Assembly: GCF_022631235.3 (NCBI RefSeq)
Contig: NZ_CP093310.2
Location: forward strand, 1,798,001-1,862,000
DNA: 64,000 bases
Direction of reading: 5' to 3'
Origin: Psychrobacter raelei
GTDB lineage: Bacteria > Pseudomonadota > Gammaproteobacteria > Pseudomonadales > Moraxellaceae
Part shown: positions 1 through 10,383 of the stretch, piece by piece
How positions within the stretch are numbered: position 1 is the first letter of the stretch
Layout of the letters: each line of letters starts with the position of its first letter
Notes under the pieces: model-generated
Seen by the model: only the letters and a program-made list of their open reading frames with translations
What the model was told of the DNA's origin: nothing
The model's database searches: none
Translations under genes and position numbers: made by a program

Positions 1-199
1 CACAGTTTAGACACTTGGACAAAATACGGGCGATGGTGGTCTTACCCACTCCGCGAGTCCCAGTAAATAAGTAGGCATGGTGTAGCCGATTATGATCAAT
101 GGCATTAATTAAGGCTTTAGACACATGTGACTGCCCAACCAACTCGTGGAAGTTCTTTGGACGATACTTACGTGCTAAAACTTGATATTGCTGCGACAT
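1..199 (-). CDS. dnaX: DNA polymerase III subunit tau/gamma, N-terminal part
   Basis: This is the first ~66 residues of the clamp-loader ATPase that loads the beta sliding clamp at the replication fork. The minus-strand reading starts [17 protein letters not shown], the typical DnaX opening, runs through a HAYLF segment, and reaches the Walker A motif GTRGVGKTT before ending in the start of the Cys-rich zinc region. The ATG is at 197-199. The rest of the gene lies off the left edge, so nothing can be said about tau/gamma frameshifting. It follows the 487-aa gene on the same strand with about 130 bases between them. Confidence 0.95.
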   Translation of the reverse strand, partial: MSQQYQVLARKYRPKNFHELVGQSHVSKALINAIDHNRLHHAYLFTGTRGVGKTTIARILSKCLNC

Positions 200-329
200 A
201 ATAGACAACCAAACCTATAACGATTAAAAAAATTGTGGATTAAAAGTGGCAAGCCCACCTAGGTGACTTGCCACTGATTTAATACATTACCTTGAAAGCA
301 GACTACTAGCATACAGCCGCTGATACTAA

Positions 330-1793
330 TTAAGCATGGGCCTGCTGATAATATCTTTTTTCAATATCAGACATCACTGAGCCTGACTGATGAAACACAT
401 CCATCTGTACCGTGACATTGCCTTTGCCATCATGATTTGACATGTCAAAGCCTAGGATAAAATACTCTTTCATTGCCGGATCTTGTAACTGAGCATTGAT
501 ATCCATGAGTAAGTTTTGATGATTTTGTTCAATATACTGACGAGAATACTCAGCATTGGCATCAAGCCCATAAACCACAATGACGTAATGATGACCAAAG
601 TCATTATAAGAGTGTTGATGACACAAGTAGCCGTTTAAACACTCTTGTTGTGACCGGGTCTCATAAGCCATCATCTCTTCGATGATACTCATGCGGGTAT
701 ACATAGACTCAGCGACCAACAATTTAACTTGTGGTAAAGGTAGCGTATCTTGAGCGTCATGACGGCGCTTAGTCGTACCATTTAACAGCTTTTGAAAGAT
801 GCTAGAATAGCTTTGCAGCTTTTGAGACAATTCGGCATGCTTTTTTTCAAGCTCAGCTGGGATCTGGGCATTATCAGGCTGTGCCACCATATCACTCAAG
901 CGGGTCTCAACCTTTGATAGTAGACCAATTTCTACCAGTTGTTGCTGTACTGCCACGGCGCGCTTAAAAAAAGCAGGACTTGCCAAAAAGTGCTGTGCTA
1001 AGGCGTATTCACCCGAAAAATCATGAAAGTTCACCAACTGTTCTAAGTGATAATCAAAGAAGCTTAATAAATCACTCGGCGTCTGCAGCAGCTTTATCAT
1101 CTGATAAAAGCCATTTAAACTAAACAGCTGCATCACTCGGCTTTCATCATCTAAATCTAGCACGCAGTCTTCTTGAAAAAAAGTGCTGCCAAACTCGTGC
1201 TCTATTTGATAGTCCCTACCTTCATGGTTTAGGGTAATGGCAGTCAGACCCACATAGTGCACATTTGCCAAACCGTCATTACCCGATACCGGCAGCTCAA
1301 AGCGGCTGCTGATTTGTTGATAGCGCTTATTAATATAAGTGGCGGCTTGCTGAGTTAGCTGCGCCATAAACGATTTGGACACACTGGTACTTTCAACCTT
1401 CTCTACTTCTTCGTGGGTGAGCACATATAAGCGCTGATTGCCAATTTGAAAAGCAAAGTCGAATTTTCCTGCACCGACTAAAGCATCGTCTGCAATTAAG
1501 TAAACCGATAAAAAGGTACGGTGAAACATCTGTAACCAATTAAAGCTTGCCACAGCAAGTGATTGTATATCCATCTCAGGCTGCGGCTTGGATACTTTAG
1601 GCGCACCGCCTTCAGACAATGGATTAATTAACGGCCTTTTATTGCTCATATTGCGAGGGGTCGTGGGTACTGTGGGTACTGCCTGAATCGGCTCAGGGGC
1701 GTCTTCTGAATCCTGTTTCGCATAGCGTCTTTTATCATTATTTAACGCCACACTTTTTATTCTTTGGGCTGAGTAATTTGCCATAACATCCAT
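330..1793 (-). CDS. Hypothetical protein, 487 aa, upstream of dnaX
   Basis: I do not recognise this protein. It has no signal peptide or membrane segment. Residues 1-75 are a low-complexity, Pro/Ala/Lys-rich tail with IQAVPTVPTTPR, followed by a mostly helical body with Gln-rich stretches (for example around residues 290-340, KKHAELSQKLQSY), and a C-terminal part with mixed strand/helix character (YVIVVYGLDANAEYSRQY). The ATG at 1793 has an AGG just upstream; a second ATG at 1784 (MANYSAQR) is also possible. It is on the same strand as dnaX and could be co-transcribed, but the 130-base gap and lack of family assignment give no functional clue. A soluble regulatory or structural protein is a guess only. 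Confidence 0.8.
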   Translation of the reverse strand: MDVMANYSAQRIKSVALNNDKRRYAKQDSEDAPEPIQAVPTVPTTPRNMSNKRPLINPLSEGGAPKVSKPQPEMDIQSLAVASFNWLQMFHRTFLSVYLIADDALVGAGKFDFAFQIGNQRLYVLTHEEVEKVESTSVSKSFMAQLTQQAATYINKRYQQISSRFELPVSGNDGLANVHYVGLTAITLNHEGRDYQIEHEFGSTFFQEDCVLDLDDESRVMQLFSLNGFYQMIKLLQTPSDLLSFFDYHLEQLVNFHDFSGEYALAQHFLASPAFFKRAVAVQQQLVEIGLLSKVETRLSDMVAQPDNAQIPAELEKKHAELSQKLQSYSSIFQKLLNGTTKRRHDAQDTLPLPQVKLLVAESMYTRMSIIEEMMAYETRSQQECLNGYLCHQHSYNDFGHHYVIVVYGLDANAEYSRQYIEQNHQNLLMDINAQLQDPAMKEYFILGFDMSNHDGKGNVTVQMDVFHQSGSVMSDIEKRYYQQAHA

Positions 1794-1982
1794 TTAACCT
1801 AAACTGTGAATATATAATCAAGAGACAACGATTATTACTATACCGCTTTTTTATTCCTGTTGCACATGTGTTAATGGATTTATGGCAATTTTGGGCTATT
1901 TTTTACTCAAGTATAAGCGCCACTGTAAGCTCTGCATCCTATTGAAGATAAGGGTTTTCGCTATTTGTGACACCTATTTACT

Positions 1983-2018
1983 AAAAAAACATAGGACTGC
2001 CCAAGTAAGCAGTCCTAT
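1983..2018 (-). terminator. Rho-independent terminator after lysS
   Basis: A 10-bp perfect stem, ATAGGACTGC paired with GCAGTCCTAT around an 8-base loop, is followed on the minus strand by a T-run (the A-run at 1983-1988 on the plus strand). It lies about 90 bases past the lysS stop. The rest of the 313-base gap 1794-2106 is AT-rich and shows nothing else I can support. Confidence 0.85.
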
Positions 2019-2106
2019 TAATTAAACTAAACACTGTATGGTTGTGCTCAGTCAGTCTGATAAGTAACTCACTGAGCAGGTAAGTGTCAAACTTACCGCT
2101 TATCTT

Positions 2107-3639
2107 TTAGTGCTTGATGCGCAGGTGCGGGAATAAAATCACATCACGGATGCTGGCTGCATCTGTAAATAGCATGACCAAACGGTCGATACCAATACCC
2201 TCACCCGCTGTCGGTGGCAGACCATAAGCTAAGGCTTCGACATAGTCTGCATCAAAATGCATCGCTTCATCATCACCTGCGTCTTTTTCGGCCACTTGAT
2301 TGTGGAAGCGTTCGGCTTGGTCGGCTGGATCATTTAACTCACTAAAGCCATTGGCAATCTCACGACCGCCAATGAACAACTCAAAGCGGTCAGTAATCTC
2401 AGGATTTTCATCGTTGCGGCGTGCAAGCGGTGAGGTCTCAGCAGGGTACTGGGTAATGAAGGTCGGCTGACGCAGCTTATGCTCAGCAGTCTCTTCAAAG
2501 ATAATGGTTTGCAGTTTACCAATACCGAAGCCTTCTTTGACTTGCTGCTTTAATACATTTTGAGCATAGTCAGCTAGGTAATCTCTGTCCGCTACTTTAG
2601 ACATATCGAAGCCTTCAGCATACTGAGCAATGGCATCTGTCATGCTTAAACGAGCAAAAGGTGCTTTGAGACTGATGGTTTCTTCTTGATAGGTCAGCTC
2701 AGTCGTCCCTAAAATATCCATCGCCAGTTGGTTAAATAGACGCTCAGTTAAATCCATCAAGTCCTTATAATCGGCATAGGCTTGATAAAATTCAATCATG
2801 GTGAATTCAGGATTGTGGCGGGTAGATACCCCTTCATTACGGAAGCTACGGTTAATCTCAAATACCCGCTCAAAGCCGCCCACAACCAAACGCTTTAGAT
2901 ACAGCTCAGGGGCAATACGTAAATATAATGGCATATCTAACGCATTGTGATGGGTAATAAATGGACGCGCCACAGCACCCCCTGGAATGGGATGCATCAT
3001 TGGGGTCTCAACTTCCATAAAGCGCTCATTGAGCATGAATTTACGGATACCACTAATCACTTGGCTACGAATCATAAACGTATTGCGGCTAGATTCGTTG
3101 GTCATTAAGTCTAAATGACGGTTGCGATAGCGTGCTTCTGTGTCTGCTAGGCCATGGAACTTATTTGGCATAGGACGTAAAGACTTGGTTAATAAAGTAA
3201 TTTGTTCGATATGAACATATAAATCACCTTTACCCGAACGGCCAATATAGCCGCTCACACCAATAATATCACCCAAATCTAGGGATTTGATTAACGCTAG
3301 GCTGTCTTCATCGAGCTCTTTGCGCGCCACATACAGCTGAATACGTCCTGTCATGTCTTGAATAACAATAAAGGCGCCGCGGTTTAGCATCACACGACCG
3401 GCAATGCTCACCTGAGTTTTGTCGCCATTGGCGGCATTTTCTTCGATTTCTTGCTTTGTAATGCCTTCGAACTGTTTTTGTAAATCCTCAGCATAATCAG
3501 TGCGCTTGAACTGATTCGGATAAGCGATTTTGCCAGCAGCGCTGATCTCGTCAAGTTTGGCTTGGCGCTGAGCAATCAAGTCATTGGTATCTTCTGCTGA
3601 TGGAATTTGATCTTGATCGTTCGTTGATTGGTTAGACAT
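2107..3639 (-). CDS. lysS: Lysyl-tRNA synthetase, class II
   Basis: This enzyme charges tRNA-Lys with lysine in the cytoplasm. The product is 510 aa, the normal LysRS length. It has an N-terminal OB-fold anticodon-binding domain (about residues 55-170, containing [12 protein letters not shown]), then the class II catalytic core with motif 2 around [20 protein letters not shown] and motif 3 [13 protein letters not shown] near the C-terminus. I place the start at the ATG at 3639 (MSNQSTND), which has GGAAA a few bases upstream; the reading frame is also open from a TTG at 3651, which would add four residues. It lies downstream of prfA on the same strand with a ~130-base gap, so it may be read from prfA or from its own promoter. 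Confidence 0.97.
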   Translation of the reverse strand: MSNQSTNDQDQIPSAEDTNDLIAQRQAKLDEISAAGKIAYPNQFKRTDYAEDLQKQFEGITKQEIEENAANGDKTQVSIAGRVMLNRGAFIVIQDMTGRIQLYVARKELDEDSLALIKSLDLGDIIGVSGYIGRSGKGDLYVHIEQITLLTKSLRPMPNKFHGLADTEARYRNRHLDLMTNESSRNTFMIRSQVISGIRKFMLNERFMEVETPMMHPIPGGAVARPFITHHNALDMPLYLRIAPELYLKRLVVGGFERVFEINRSFRNEGVSTRHNPEFTMIEFYQAYADYKDLMDLTERLFNQLAMDILGTTELTYQEETISLKAPFARLSMTDAIAQYAEGFDMSKVADRDYLADYAQNVLKQQVKEGFGIGKLQTIIFEETAEHKLRQPTFITQYPAETSPLARRNDENPEITDRFELFIGGREIANGFSELNDPADQAERFHNQVAEKDAGDDEAMHFDADYVEALAYGLPPTAGEGIGIDRLVMLFTDAASIRDVILFPHLRIKH

Positions 3640-3712
3640 TACAGTTTCCAAAGTTATTCAAAAAGGTAAATGGTAATAAGGATAAATGACTAATTTGACA
3701 CGCTTAGCTGCT

Positions 3713-3750
3713 GTGCTTCAAGCGTTAAATGCGTAATTAGCCTGAAGCAC
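3713..3750 (-). terminator. Possible weak stem-loop between prfA and lysS
   Basis: An 8-bp inverted repeat, GTGCTTCA and TGAAGCAC, with a 22-base loop sits in the prfA-lysS gap. It has no clear T-run, so it could be a weak terminator or a processing hairpin. Confidence 0.3.
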
Positions 3751-3770
3751 CATCATAACAAAGCGGTGAA

Positions 3771-4865
3771 TTAATCGTCTCCACCCCCGATACTGGCCAT
3801 TAAATCGGCCTGGTGTTCACGATTTAACGCATCAAGTAGCTCTGTTAAATCGCCTTCCATAATAGCATCTAACTTATATAGGGTTAAGTTGATACGATGG
3901 TCGGTCATACGACCTTGTGGAAAGTTGTAAGTACGAATGCGCTCACTGCGATCGCCACTACCCACTAAGTTGCGGCGTAGGGCATCTGCAGTATCGACCT
4001 GCTCTTGCACTTTGGCTTGCTGAATACGGGCGATTAGCATTTGCATGGCTTTGGCACGGTTTTTATGCTGACTGCGCTCTTGTTGACACTCAGCGACCAC
4101 ACCCGTTGGAATGTGAGTCAAACGTACCGCCGAGTCGGTGGTGTTTACGTGCTGACCACCGGCACCGCTTGAGCGGAAGGTGTCCATACGAATATCGGCT
4201 GGGTTTAGCTCTACCGTATCATCAATCTCCACCTCGGGCATCACCGCGACCGTACACGCTGATGTGTGAACACGGCCTTGGCTTTCTGTTTCAGGAACAC
4301 GTTGTACTCGGTGTGCGCCTGATTCAAACTTTAAGCGGCCATACACATCATTACCTGATACTCGGCTGATAATCTCTTTATATCCGCCGTGCTCGCCTTC
4401 GTTGGCTGACAGCACTTCGATAGTCCAGCCTTGTGAAGAGGCATAACGCTCATACATACGAAACAGATCGCCTGAGAAAATAGCCGCTTCATCACCACCG
4501 GTACCGGCACGGATTTCTAAGAAGGCAGGTACTTTATCATTAGGATCTTTTGGCAGCATCATGACGTTCAGCTCTTCTTCCATCGCCTCAATATCACGGC
4601 TGGCTGAGTCAATCTCCTCTTGCATCATCTCTTTCATATCAGGATCTGATGCGTCGTTGATCATCTCTTGTGCATCTTTTTTATCAATTTCAGCCTGACG
4701 ATAGCGCTGCCACAAAGCGGTAATCTCTGACAGCTCGCTGTGCTCCATAGATAACTCGCGAAATTTATTATTATCGCTGATGGTATCAGGATCAGACAAC
4801 AAGGCAGTCACTTCTTCAAAGCGGTCTACCATTTGATCTAAGCGTTCTCTTAACGAGTCTTTCAT
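3771..4865 (-). CDS. prfA: Peptide chain release factor 1
   Basis: RF1 reads UAA and UAG stop codons and triggers release of the peptide from the ribosome. The product is 364 aa, standard for RF1. The catalytic GGQ motif is visible in [20 protein letters not shown] at about residue 235, and the stop-codon recognition region holds [16 protein letters not shown], with the PxT-type tripeptide seen as PET. The N-terminal third is the acidic coiled-coil domain ([16 protein letters not shown] region). The ATG is at 4863-4865. It is the first gene of a likely prfA-lysS pair. In many bacteria prfA is next to prmC or hemA; here no such partner is present. Confidence 0.97.
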   Translation of the reverse strand: MKDSLRERLDQMVDRFEEVTALLSDPDTISDNNKFRELSMEHSELSEITALWQRYRQAEIDKKDAQEMINDASDPDMKEMMQEEIDSASRDIEAMEEELNVMMLPKDPNDKVPAFLEIRAGTGGDEAAIFSGDLFRMYERYASSQGWTIEVLSANEGEHGGYKEIISRVSGNDVYGRLKFESGAHRVQRVPETESQGRVHTSACTVAVMPEVEIDDTVELNPADIRMDTFRSSGAGGQHVNTTDSAVRLTHIPTGVVAECQQERSQHKNRAKAMQMLIARIQQAKVQEQVDTADALRRNLVGSGDRSERIRTYNFPQGRMTDHRINLTLYKLDAIMEGDLTELLDALNREHQADLMASIGGGDD

Positions 4866-5122
4866 AAGTAATCTTTTCTTCAGTGAAGTTAGTAACGAGA
4901 TATAGGGTCATACTTCAGTAACTATCGATAGTTAAGCTTAAGGTTGAAAGCTTATTAGGGTCATTAGTTTACTGATTTTTGATAATTATTTCGGTAATTA
5001 TACGAGGAAGCTTTGTATAGGCTTTGCGCTATAAAAATGTAGCGACTTACACAAAGTGGCTAATTATAACAAATTTTGGCGAAAATACCGATACTCACGA
5101 TGTTAAATTCATGGCCTAACGA

Positions 5123-5150
5123 ATTAAGCAGGCCCAATGACCTGCTTAAT
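5123..5150 (-). terminator. Hairpin after the KASIII-like gene
   Basis: A 10-bp perfect stem, ATTAAGCAGG with CCTGCTTAAT around an 8-base loop, sits 30 bases past the stop of the KASIII gene. The downstream tail on the minus strand is only moderately T-rich. The remainder of the 316-base gap 4866-5181 is AT-rich and probably carries the prfA promoter. Confidence 0.6.
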
Positions 5151-5181
5151 CTGAGATAAAATGCACTTTATAACCAATGAG

Positions 5182-6327
5182 TTAAACTTTGCGCACCAGC
5201 ACTGAGCCGATTGAGTAACCGGCACCAAAGGAGCACATGACGCCCAAATCGCCTGATTGCAGCTGATCTTTAAAGCGATGGAATACAATCACGGGGCTGG
5301 CTGAACTGGTGTTACCAAATTCATCAATCACAGTGGGCGCAAGCGCAGGGTCAGCATCTTTGCCGACCACACTGCGTAAAATTAGATTGATCATGTTTAA
5401 GTTGGCTTGGTGTAGCCACATCATTTTTACTTCTTCAGGCTTAAAGTTGTTCTCTTGCAAATGCTCACTGATCATCTCAGAGACTTTGGGGCATACTTCG
5501 CGAAACACCTTACGGCCATTTTGTAAAAACAGCTTATCCGTTACCGGTTCTTTTAGATCATGATACAGCTCAGTACCTGCTGCTAAATACTCGCATCTGT
5601 CTAAGAAGCTGTATTCATTTTTGATATTGATTGAAAACTGAGTAAACAGTTTGCTGTCTAAAATCTCATAGCCTTTTGGTGTATCTAGCTGCTCAATAAT
5701 AGAGGCCGTCGCCACGTCACCAAAGATAAAGTGGCTATCACGGTTACGGAAGTTTAGGTGCGAGGTAGTAATCTCAACGTTTACCACAGCAATTTTAGTG
5801 CCTAAGCCGCCTTTAATCGTACCCACTGCTTGAGCGATACCAAAGGTTGCGGCGCTACAAGCCACGTTCATGTCATAAGCGAAGCCGCCCACCATACCGA
5901 TGGCATGTTGAATCTCAATGGCCAATGCAGGATAAGCGCGGGGTAAGTTTGAACAGGCCACAATAATTCCGTCAAGCTCAGTGGCCTCAAGGCCGGCTTC
6001 TGCTAAAGCTTGTTGTAGGGCATCTACCCCCATCTCAGCCATTAAAGACAGCTCTTCACCCAGCTTACGAGCCGGCAATACAGGTGCCATAATTTCAGGG
6101 TCTAAAATGCCTTTTTTGTCCATAACATATCGCGACTTAATACCCGATACTTTTTCAATGAACTCAGCCGATGAAGGCTCTAGTGCGTCACGGGTCCCTG
6201 CTTCAATTTCGCTGGCGTATTGAGTATTATAATTAGCGACATACTGATTAAATGAGTCAACAAGCTCTTCATTACTGATGCTATATGGCGGAATATATAG
6301 ACCTGTCCCTGTAATATATGTTTTCAT
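5182..6327 (-). CDS. Beta-ketoacyl-ACP synthase III-like (KASIII/FabH family) enzyme
   Basis: This is a thiolase-fold condensing enzyme of the FabH type, which joins an acyl-CoA or acyl-ACP to malonyl-ACP. The Cys-His-Asn triad is visible: Cys in MNVACSAATFG, His in MMWLHQANLNM, Asn in DEFGNTSSASP. The product is 381 aa, about 60 residues longer than classic FabH, with extra sequence near the N-terminus (residues 20-75), so it belongs to a long KASIII-like clade rather than canonical FabH. The start is the ATG at 6327 (MKTYITGTG), preceded by AGGAAG; the frame extends eight codons further to a TTG. It stands alone, so its substrate (primer synthesis or fatty-acid salvage) cannot be told from the neighbours. 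Confidence 0.85.
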   Translation of the reverse strand: MKTYITGTGLYIPPYSISNEELVDSFNQYVANYNTQYASEIEAGTRDALEPSSAEFIEKVSGIKSRYVMDKKGILDPEIMAPVLPARKLGEELSLMAEMGVDALQQALAEAGLEATELDGIIVACSNLPRAYPALAIEIQHAIGMVGGFAYDMNVACSAATFGIAQAVGTIKGGLGTKIAVVNVEITTSHLNFRNRDSHFIFGDVATASIIEQLDTPKGYEILDSKLFTQFSINIKNEYSFLDRCEYLAAGTELYHDLKEPVTDKLFLQNGRKVFREVCPKVSEMISEHLQENNFKPEEVKMMWLHQANLNMINLILRSVVGKDADPALAPTVIDEFGNTSSASPVIVFHRFKDQLQSGDLGVMCSFGAGYSIGSVLVRKV

Positions 6328-6635
6328 ATTGCTTCCTATTATTCTTAGCAAATTAATTATGTGTCATACTAAAAGTTATCACGCTCAAAGAGGTGAAGCT
6401 GTTTTTTTTATTGCGGTGTCAAGTGACTGAAAAACTAAGTTGCAGTATTTGACCCTCGGTTGGCATTTTAAGCACAAGCCTAATATTATGCCTGTTTTGT
6501 GTCATTATTCCTAATACTGAGTGTGATAAATTCTTTATCTTTTTCTATCTCAGCTTATTTATGGCGCAATTGATAACTATAAATTGCTATTTTTCAGTGT
6601 ACAAGCGTTTATTAATATAAAAAGGTTATTTTAAA

Positions 6636-7220
6636 ATGCCTATTAAGGTATCACAAGCTCATTTAGAAGCCGAGTTACAGCAGCACACGCCAGCCGGTAT
6701 CAAAAAGGTGCTTATCCTTGGTGCCGAAAGTACTGGCAAAACGACCCTATGCCAAGATTTGGCTCAGCATTATCAGACTCAGTGGGTAATTGAGTACATG
6801 CGCCCCTATTTGCAGCACAAATGGGACACCACTCAAAGCGTTTGTGAATGGCAGGATTTAATGCCGATCGCCTATGGGCAAGTTGCGACCGAAAATCAGC
6901 AGGCAGCGGTGGCCAATCGCTATCTGTTTTGTGATACCGCTTTATTTGAGATTATGGTGTATGCGTATTGGTATTATAATGAGTGTCCAGCCGCGCTTAA
7001 GGCTGCAGCACTGAGCCATCATTACGACTTGATCTTGCTAACGCAGGTGGATGTGCCTTGGGTGGCTGATGACTTACGTGACGCGCCCCAGCAGCGAGAG
7101 CAGATTACCCAAGCGTTTATCGATGCCTTAACTGAGCACAATAAGCCATTTTTACGCATTGGTGGGACACGTCAAGCACGGGTACAGCAAGTTACCCAGT
7201 GGCTTGACGCTGGTTTATGA
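6636..7220 (+). CDS. NadR-type nicotinamide riboside kinase / AAA ATPase
   Basis: A 194-aa P-loop kinase resembling the C-terminal ribosylnicotinamide kinase domain of NadR, which phosphorylates nicotinamide riboside for NAD salvage. The Walker A motif is GAESTGKTTL at residues 29-38, followed by a segment typical of this family (EYMRPYL, then a DTALFEIMVY stretch) and a lid region with DDLRDAPQQRE. The adenylyltransferase and helix-turn-helix domains of E. coli NadR are absent, so this is a single-domain version. AAGG lies 9 bases before the ATG. No pnuC transporter gene is adjacent. The kinase assignment is from family resemblance; another small nucleoside kinase is possible. Confidence 0.75.
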   Translation: MPIKVSQAHLEAELQQHTPAGIKKVLILGAESTGKTTLCQDLAQHYQTQWVIEYMRPYLQHKWDTTQSVCEWQDLMPIAYGQVATENQQAAVANRYLFCDTALFEIMVYAYWYYNECPAALKAAALSHHYDLILLTQVDVPWVADDLRDAPQQREQITQAFIDALTEHNKPFLRIGGTRQARVQQVTQWLDAGL

Positions 7221-7246
7221 TAAGACAGCTTTTGGATAAGCTGTGA

Positions 7247-8467
7247 CTATACCTTAATTTTCTGTAATACAAAGTCAATGTCTTTATCACCTCGACCGGA
7301 CAAGTTGACCAAGATGCTTTGATCAGCCGGCATGTCTTTGGCAATCTTCATTGCATAAGCCACCGCATGTGAGGACTCCAGTGCTGGGATAATACCCTCC
7401 AGGCGAGACAAGGCCATGAACGCCTCTAAACATTCTTTATCTGTGATTGCTTCATAAGTGGCCAAATTGGCATCGCGCAAATAAGAGTGCTGAGGACCAA
7501 CGCCCGGATAGTCTAGCCCTGAAGCGATAGAATGCACTTGTGCCGGCTCGCCTTTGTCATTAAGTAGCACATAACACTTAAAGCCTTGTATCTCACCTTT
7601 GACACCTTTAGTCATGGTGGCCGCATGATTCGGCGTATCTAACCCCTCGCCTGCCGGCTCAACACCAATCTTCTCAACGACATCATCTTCCATAAAGCCG
7701 CTGAATAGACCCATGGCGTTGGAGCCGCCACCGACACAAGCCACGACTTTATTAGGTAAACTACCAGTCGCCTGTAAGAACTGCTCGCGCGCTTCATGGC
7801 CAATAACCGATTGAAAGTACCCGACCATCTCAGGATAAGGCGCGGGACCAACCACTGAGCCAATGGCAAACATACTGTTTTTAATATCACCCAAATACGC
7901 CTCAAAAGCACTATCAACCGCCTCTTTTAAGGTACCAGCGCCTTGTGATACGGGCACCAGATTGGCGCCCAAGATTTTCATACGGCTGACATTAGGATGC
8001 TCTTTTTTGATATCGACCACCCCCATATGAATCTCGCAGGCCACGCCCATAAGTGCTGCCGCCGTCGCCAATGCTACCCCATGCTGGCCTGCACCGGTCT
8101 CAGCGATTACCTTGGTTTTGCCCAGTTTTTTGGCCAGTAGCACCTCACCTAAGCAGTGGTTGATTTTGTGGGCGCCGGTATGGTTTAAGTCCTCACGCTT
8201 TAGATAAATTTGCGCACCGCCGCAGTGCGCTGTCAGTCGCTTAGCATGATAAATCGGGCTAGGTCTGCCTACATAGGTCTCACGCAGGCGCTTCATCTCG
8301 GCGATAAAATCATCATTTTTAATAATTTCACGAAATCCAGTCTCTAGCTCATCTAGCGCTCGTGCCAGTTCAGGATGACTAATTTTTCCCCCAAACTCGC
8401 CATATAGGCCTTGGGTGTCTGGTAGTGTCGATGCGTGTAAACCATAGCTGTCTTTTATCTGTGTCAT
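7247..8467 (-). CDS. trpB: Tryptophan synthase beta chain
   Basis: TrpB is the PLP enzyme that condenses indole with serine to give tryptophan. The product is 406 aa, the usual length. The PLP lysine sits in [15 protein letters not shown], and the phosphate-binding Gly-rich loop is [12 protein letters not shown]; the C-terminal NLSGRGDKD motif is also typical. The ATG is at 8465-8467. There is no trpA downstream: the next sequence is the convergent NadR-type gene. trpA must lie elsewhere, as in several gammaproteobacteria of this family where trp genes are scattered. No tryptophan attenuator was seen in the 276 bases upstream. Confidence 0.96.
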   Translation of the reverse strand: MTQIKDSYGLHASTLPDTQGLYGEFGGKISHPELARALDELETGFREIIKNDDFIAEMKRLRETYVGRPSPIYHAKRLTAHCGGAQIYLKREDLNHTGAHKINHCLGEVLLAKKLGKTKVIAETGAGQHGVALATAAALMGVACEIHMGVVDIKKEHPNVSRMKILGANLVPVSQGAGTLKEAVDSAFEAYLGDIKNSMFAIGSVVGPAPYPEMVGYFQSVIGHEAREQFLQATGSLPNKVVACVGGGSNAMGLFSGFMEDDVVEKIGVEPAGEGLDTPNHAATMTKGVKGEIQGFKCYVLLNDKGEPAQVHSIASGLDYPGVGPQHSYLRDANLATYEAITDKECLEAFMALSRLEGIIPALESSHAVAYAMKIAKDMPADQSILVNLSGRGDKDIDFVLQKIKV

Positions 8468-8761
8468 ATTTGCCCCTAGCCTGCTCTAAAAAATATTTAA
8501 ATAATGCTTTGTATCTACCTATCTATGCTTTCTATGCCTTAGTGTTTTTGTGTTCTAGTACACTGATACGAATTCTAAATTAACTTATTCTTCCGGTCAA
8601 GCCACAATATGACCTAAATTCTTGTAAACCCAGCACCGCAACTACAAACAAAAATATACACCCCCTTATAACCTAAAGGAATAATAACTCCTCTATTTAG
8701 CGCTAGACCTTATCCTACAAGTCTGGATAATAGTCTGTTTGTTTTGATTGCGGAGTTTGAG

Positions 8762-10117
8762 ATGCTTGTTTTTGTCTTATTGATCCTCTTTGTTGGCCTG
8801 CTGTACGGTCTATGGCGTTATCATCGTCAAAGCGATTCGTTAAGCCGCAGTGTGTTTTTAGGCCTATTTCTTGGGGTGATCTATGGGCTGGTAATATCGA
8901 GCCTAGGATTGGATACAGAAAGCTTTTTACCTTGGGTAAATATCGTTGGTAATGGCTATGTGAATTTATTAAAAATGATAGCAATGCCTTTGGTATTTAT
9001 CTCCATCTTGGCAGCCATTGCTCGATTAGAAAAAGCCTCTATGATTGGTTCGATGAGCTTTTGGATTATCAGCACCTTAATCATTACTACCGGTATCGCA
9101 GCCTTTGACGGGGCGATTATTGCCAATTTATTCCACCTTGATGCCAGCTCTATTGTGGCCGGTGAGCAAGAGATAGCTCGTAGCCAAAATATCATAGAAA
9201 GCAGCAGCCAAGTGGCCGATTTGACCATTCCGGGCCTAATTTTAAGCTTTATACCGACCAGCATTGGCGGCACCTTAGCCGGTCTTGAAAGCACCTCAAT
9301 GATTTCAGCTGTGGTCATCGCAAGCTTATTGGGTATCGCCGCTTTAACCGTTAATAAAAATGACCCTGAAAAAGGTGCCATGATTATCAAAGGTATCGAT
9401 ATCGCTCAAAGCTGGGTTATGGCGTTGGTACGCTTAATCATCCGCCTAACGCCTTATGGTATCTTAGCGCTCATGATTAAAGTCATTGTCACTACTGATG
9501 CCGGCGCTATTTGGCAATTGGCCAAATTCTTAATCGCCTCTTATGTTGCACTATTTATTATGCTTATTGTGCACGCCTTGATTATTACGCTTACTGGACG
9601 CTCGCCCATTAGCCACTTTAAGAAAATCGCTCCGGTATTGACCTTTGCCTTTACCTCACGTAGCTCTGCGGCAACCATACCGCTAAGTATCGATGCGCAA
9701 GTCAATGAGCTGGGTATTGCCAAGCCAATTGCTAACTTTTCAGCATCCTTTGGTTCAACCATTGGTCAAAATGGCTGTGCAGGTGTGTATCCTGCGATGT
9801 TAGCAATGATGATTGCCCCCACTATGGGCATTGACCCTTGGTCTATGAGTTTTATTGCCTCCGTCGTGGGCATCTCTATGATTGCCTCATTTGGGGTGGC
9901 AGGTGTCGGCGGTGGCGCAACTTTTGCGGCCATTATCGTGCTGTCCACATTAGGTATGCCACTGGAGCTGGCTGGCCTGCTGATTTCTATTGAGCCACTT
10001 ATCGATATGATGCGTACTTTGGTTAACGTTAGCGGCTCGATTACCGCAGGCGTGGTCGGCAATAAGGTACTGGGTGATGTGGCGCATCATGCAGACTATC
10101 AAGGCCAGCCTAGCTGA
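8762..10117 (+). CDS. tcyP: L-cystine/dicarboxylate-type Na+ symporter (TcyP/YdjN-like)
   Basis: A 451-aa inner-membrane symporter of the DAACS (glutamate/dicarboxylate:cation) family, most like B. subtilis TcyP and E. coli YdjN, which take up cystine. About eight to ten hydrophobic segments are visible, and the re-entrant hairpin signatures include SRSSAATIP (serine-rich loop) and the SFGSTIGQNGCAGVYPA segment, with TRL-type charged residues between. I choose the ATG at 8762, which has GGAG six bases upstream; the longer frame starts at a TTG at 8744. It is divergent from trpB across a short shared intergenic region. Cystine as substrate is inferred from length and family resemblance. Confidence 0.8.
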   Translation: MLVFVLLILFVGLLYGLWRYHRQSDSLSRSVFLGLFLGVIYGLVISSLGLDTESFLPWVNIVGNGYVNLLKMIAMPLVFISILAAIARLEKASMIGSMSFWIISTLIITTGIAAFDGAIIANLFHLDASSIVAGEQEIARSQNIIESSSQVADLTIPGLILSFIPTSIGGTLAGLESTSMISAVVIASLLGIAALTVNKNDPEKGAMIIKGIDIAQSWVMALVRLIIRLTPYGILALMIKVIVTTDAGAIWQLAKFLIASYVALFIMLIVHALIITLTGRSPISHFKKIAPVLTFAFTSRSSAATIPLSIDAQVNELGIAKPIANFSASFGSTIGQNGCAGVYPAMLAMMIAPTMGIDPWSMSFIASVVGISMIASFGVAGVGGGATFAAIIVLSTLGMPLELAGLLISIEPLIDMMRTLVNVSGSITAGVVGNKVLGDVAHHADYQGQPS

Positions 10118-10182
10118 CTTTAACCCAGCCTATATTTAAGCTGTTACAAATCAGCCCAGCCATTAAATCTTACCGATATTCG

Positions 10183-10216
10183 CCCCATAATTTGACCACA
10201 ATTTATGGGGTATTTT
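10183..10216 (+). terminator. Rho-independent terminator after the cystine symporter
   Basis: CCCCATAA pairs with TTATGGGG across a 12-base loop and is followed by TATTTTTAT. It lies about 65 bases past the symporter stop. Confidence 0.8.
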
Positions 10217-10383
10217 TATGTCCACACCCTTACGACTCTTTATACCTTCAATACAACAACACTACATTTAACAAACTATATTGGCTTTAATATTATTAAC
10301 AGGCAAGCCCCGTACTGTGAAATTACTCTAAACCTGTCCAATTAAAAAACCTATTAATAATAAATATAAGGAGCTTTATAAAC

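Noticed and set aside
3917..4369. A 150-codon frame opposite prfA
   Set aside because: It lies wholly antisense to a clear RF1 gene and has no recognisable protein character.
7220..8743. A tryptophan attenuator or T-box near trpB
   Set aside because: No Trp-rich leader peptide or alternative hairpins could be seen upstream of trpB.
8956..10062. Several minus-strand frames rich in Ile/Met/Ala
   Set aside because: They mirror the hydrophobic codons of the cystine symporter on the other strand.
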